NCBI GenBank assembly: GCA_027532775.1
Contig: JAPZTO010000003.1
Coordinates: forward strand, 434,001-498,000
Direction: 5' to 3'
DNA: 64,000 bases
Source: Beijerinckiaceae bacterium
GTDB lineage: Bacteria > Pseudomonadota > Alphaproteobacteria > Rhizobiales > Beijerinckiaceae
The translations under genes and the position numbers were made by a program. Every line of letters begins with the position of its first letter. The stretch's first letter is position 1. Shown piece by piece: positions 61,699 through 64,000 of this stretch. Under the pieces are notes generated by a model that was given only the letters and a program-made list of their open reading frames with translations, had not been told where the DNA came from and did no database searches.

Positions 61699-64000
61699 AT
61701 GACGACGAGAGAGACGAAGTTTGATGCCGTGACGCAACGCCCCGTGGCGAATGCGCGCGCCACCAAACGCGCCGTCGCGTCGGTTTCGCAGGGGCCATTG
61801 GTGGTCCGCGATCCGGGCTTTCCGGCAGCCGAGGGCTTGTACGATCCGGCGCATGAGAAGGATTCGTGCGGTGTCGGCTTCGTGGCGGATATCAAGAACC
61901 GCAAGACTCACACGATCATCGAGCACGGACTGAAGATTCTCGAGAATCTCGATCATCGCGGTGCTGTCGGTGCCGATCCGAAGGCCGGCGATGGCTGCGG
62001 CATGCTGGTGCAGATTCCGCATCGCTTCTTCCGCGAGGAATGCGCGAAGCTCGGCTTCGAACTGCCCGAGCCGGGGCATTATGCCGTCGGCCAGTATTTC
62101 CTGCCGCAGGATGCCGAAGCGCGGACGAAGATCGAGCAGATCATCGAGCAGACCATCGTGGCGGAAGGGCAGAAGGTGCTCGGCTGGCGCGACGTGCCGG
62201 TCGACAACAGCGATCTCGGCGAGAGCGTGAAGCCGACCGAGCCCTATCACCGGCAGGTCTTCATCGGGCGCGGCCCGGACATCACCGACGAAGAAAGCTT
62301 CGAGCGGCGCCTTTTCATCCTGCGCAAGGTCGTCTCGCATACGCTCTATCTCGGCCAGGAGCGCGCCAAGGCCTCGTATTATCCGGTCTCGGTCTCGTGC
62401 CGGACGGTAACCTACAAGGGCATGCTGCTCGCCACCCAGCTCGGCGGCTATTTCAAGGATCTCACCGATCCGCGCTTCGAGAGCGCGCTGGCCCTCGTGC
62501 ATCAGCGCTTCTCGACCAACACTTTTCCGACCTGGCAGCTCGCCCATCCCTACCGGATGGTCGCGCATAACGGCGAGATCAACACCCTGCGCGGCAACGT
62601 CAACTGGATGGCGGCGCGGCAGGCCTCGGTCGACAGCGAGCTCTACGGCATCGAGATCGGCAAGCTCTGGCCGATCTCCTACGAGGGTCAGTCGGACACG
62701 GCCTGCTTCGACAATGCGCTCGAATTCCTCGTGCGCGGCGGCTACAGCCTTGCCCATGCCGTGATGATGCTGGTACCGGAAGCCTGGGCGGGCAACCCGC
62801 TCATGGACGAGGAGCGGCGCGCCTTCTACGAATATCACGCGGCGCTTATGGAGCCGTGGGACGGCCCGGCCGCCATCGCCTTCACCGATGGCCGGCAGAT
62901 CGGCGGCACGCTGGACCGGAACGGTCTGCGTCCTGCCCGCTACTACGTCACCAAGGACGATCTCGTCGTCATGGCGTCGGAAATGGGCGTGCTGCCCTTC
63001 CCGGAAAGCGAGATCGTGACCAAGTGGCGCCTGCAGCCTGGCAAGATGCTGCTGATCGACCTCGAGGAAGGCCGCATCGTCTCCGACGAGGAAGTCAAGG
63101 CCAGCCTCGCCAAGGCCAATCCCTACAAGGAGTGGCTGCAGCGGTCGCAGATCGTGCTGGAGGACCTCCGGCCGGTCGAGCCGCGTGCCTCGCGCACCGA
63201 TGTCAGCCTGACCGACCGGCAGAAGGCGTTCGGCTATACGCAGGAAGACACCAAGCTCCTGATGTCGCCCATGGCGGTGACGGGTCAGGAAGCCGTGGGT
63301 TCGATGGGCACGGATACGCCGCCCTCCGTCCTCTCGGACAAGGCGAAGCTGCTCTACACCTATTTCAAGCAGAACTTCGCGCAGGTCACCAATCCGCCGA
63401 TCGACCCGATCCGCGAGGAGCTGGTGATGAGCCTTGTCTCCTTCATCGGGCCGCGGCCGAACCTGTTCGACCTCGAGGGCAATGCCCGCCGCAAGCGCCT
63501 TGAGGTGCGCCAGCCGATCCTGACCAACGGCGATCTCGAGAAGATCCGCTGCATCGGTCATTTCGAGGAGCGGTTCGACACCAAGACGCTCGACATCACC
63601 TATCCCTCCCAGCAGGGCGCCAAGGGGATGGAAGCGGCGGTGAAGCTGCTCTGTGACCGGGCGGAAGCGGCGGTGCATGGCGGCTACAACATCATTGTCC
63701 TGTCCGATCGCATGGTCGGGCCGGATCGCATCCCCGTGCCGGCCCTGCTGGCCACGGCGGCGGTCCATCATCACCTGATCCGCAAGGGTCTGCGCACCTC
63801 GGTCGGGCTGGTGATCGAGACCGGCGAAGCGCGCGAGGTGCATCATTTCGCCTGCCTCGCCGGCTATGGTGCCGAGGCGATCAACCCCTATCTCGCCTTC
63901 GAGACCCTTGTCGCCATGAAGGCCGACATGGAATTCCCGGACGAGGTGGACGAGACCGAGATCGTCAAGCGCTACATCAAGGCGGTCGACAAGGGGCTGC
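61699..64000 (+). CDS. gltB: Glutamate synthase [NADPH] large subunit (N-terminal half, runs off the right edge)
   Basis: 767 residues are visible from ATG 61699, preceded by AGGAG. A propeptide of about 56 residues precedes the N-terminal nucleophile Cys57 in YDPAHEKDSCGVGF, the glutaminase (GATase type 2) domain. Further blocks are HRGAVGADPKAGDGCGML, ALVHQRFSTNTFPTWQLAHP, HNGEINTLRGNVNWM, GTLDRNGLRPARYYV and the central domain SFIGPRPNLFDLEGN. The FMN and Fe-S regions lie beyond the window. GltB with GltD makes two glutamates from glutamine and 2-oxoglutarate, the main ammonium-assimilation route. Confidence 0.97.
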   Translation, partial: MTTRETKFDAVTQRPVANARATKRAVASVSQGPLVVRDPGFPAAEGLYDPAHEKDSCGVGFVADIKNRKTHTIIEHGLKILENLDHRGAVGADPKAGDGCGMLVQIPHRFFREECAKLGFELPEPGHYAVGQYFLPQDAEARTKIEQIIEQTIVAEGQKVLGWRDVPVDNSDLGESVKPTEPYHRQVFIGRGPDITDEESFERRLFILRKVVSHTLYLGQERAKASYYPVSVSCRTVTYKGMLLATQLGGYFKDLTDPRFESALALVHQRFSTNTFPTWQLAHPYRMVAHNGEINTLRGNVNWMAARQASVDSELYGIEIGKLWPISYEGQSDTACFDNALEFLVRGGYSLAHAVMMLVPEAWAGNPLMDEERRAFYEYHAALMEPWDGPAAIAFTDGRQIGGTLDRNGLRPARYYVTKDDLVVMASEMGVLPFPESEIVTKWRLQPGKMLLIDLEEGRIVSDEEVKASLAKANPYKEWLQRSQIVLEDLRPVEPRASRTDVSLTDRQKAFGYTQEDTKLLMSPMAVTGQEAVGSMGTDTPPSVLSDKAKLLYTYFKQNFAQVTNPPIDPIREELVMSLVSFIGPRPNLFDLEGNARRKRLEVRQPILTNGDLEKIRCIGHFEERFDTKTLDITYPSQQGAKGMEAAVKLLCDRAEAAVHGGYNIIVLSDRMVGPDRIPVPALLATAAVHHHLIRKGLRTSVGLVIETGEAREVHHFACLAGYGAEAINPYLAFETLVAMKADMEFPDEVDETEIVKRYIKAVDKGL

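Noticed and set aside
61540-63846. A 768-codon antisense frame across gltB
   Set aside because: It mirrors gltB codon structure and lacks a domain or ribosome site; gltB on the plus strand is unambiguous.

Overview
The window is chromosomal DNA from a GC-rich alphaproteobacterium, most likely of the order Hyphomicrobiales (Rhizobiales). The signs are alphaproteobacterial cell-cycle proteins (TrcR/DUF1013, RcdA/DUF1465, GapR/DUF2312, CpdR), an aa3-oxidase subunit IV beside a three-gene proton-translocating transhydrogenase, the paired YdcH-like genes ahead of purEK, and a small RNA with the rhizobial alpha-r8 (MmgR) signature. I cannot name the genus. Nearly everything is housekeeping and densely packed, often with 4-bp ATGA overlaps. 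I see no CRISPR array, rRNA operon, transposase, integrase or prophage.

Layout. 1-8105 (minus): the ruvC-ruvA-GNAT-ruvB-ybgC-tolQ-tolR-tolA-tolB block, carrying two extra genes: a metallophosphoesterase after ruvB, and an AT-rich four-helix membrane protein inserted exactly at the ruvB start codon. 8174-11569: a TSUP transporter, then DUF4164-zapA-6S RNA-ymdB-yebC. 11826-18093: a propionyl-CoA synthetase, trcR, DUF1192, a CtrA-boxed small RNA candidate, rcdA, rpmE and an ABC exporter. 18109-21773: a MotB/OmpA-like and MotA/ExbB-like motor pair, an inositol monophosphatase and a ThiE-like protein. 21842-28288: fba, pgk, gap and tkt with two small unknown genes between them. 28453-35886: an acyl-CoA synthetase, a small secreted protein, two YdcH-like proteins, purEK, rpsU, a TPR lipoprotein, an acetyltransferase and a hydrolase. 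36004-42721: pntB/pntAB/pntAA, COX IV, an ABC1 kinase and an M3 peptidase. 42914-48579: a sigma-54 activator, an L,D-transpeptidase and a DUF882 protein with long proline-rich tails. 48598-54372: gapR, DUF1244, N-formylglutamate amidohydrolase, glycerate kinase, DUF1036, pyk, a TPR protein and ribosomal protein L36. 54406-64000: tRNA-Val, cpdR, a second N-formylglutamate amidohydrolase, an alpha-r8 small RNA, hisN, a hydrolase, an Hsp20 gene under a ROSE-type RNA thermometer, a threonine-aldolase-like enzyme and the start of gltB.

The most unusual structure is at 5800-6538. The first 93 bp of ruvB are present twice as direct repeats (one synonymous mismatch) 646 bp apart, and a very AT-rich membrane-protein gene sits between them. 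The insertion kept every translational junction: GNAT-ATGA-truncated ruvB-ATGA-membrane protein-ATGA-intact ruvB. This looks like a minimal mobile cassette, or the product of a single-crossover integration, that regenerates its target gene. Other noteworthy signals are noncoding: the CtrA-box small RNA at about 14985-15084, the alpha-r8 RNA at 56110-56197, the ROSE thermometer at 58831-58916, the 6S RNA at about 10650-10840, and a perfect 10-bp dyad upstream of gltB.
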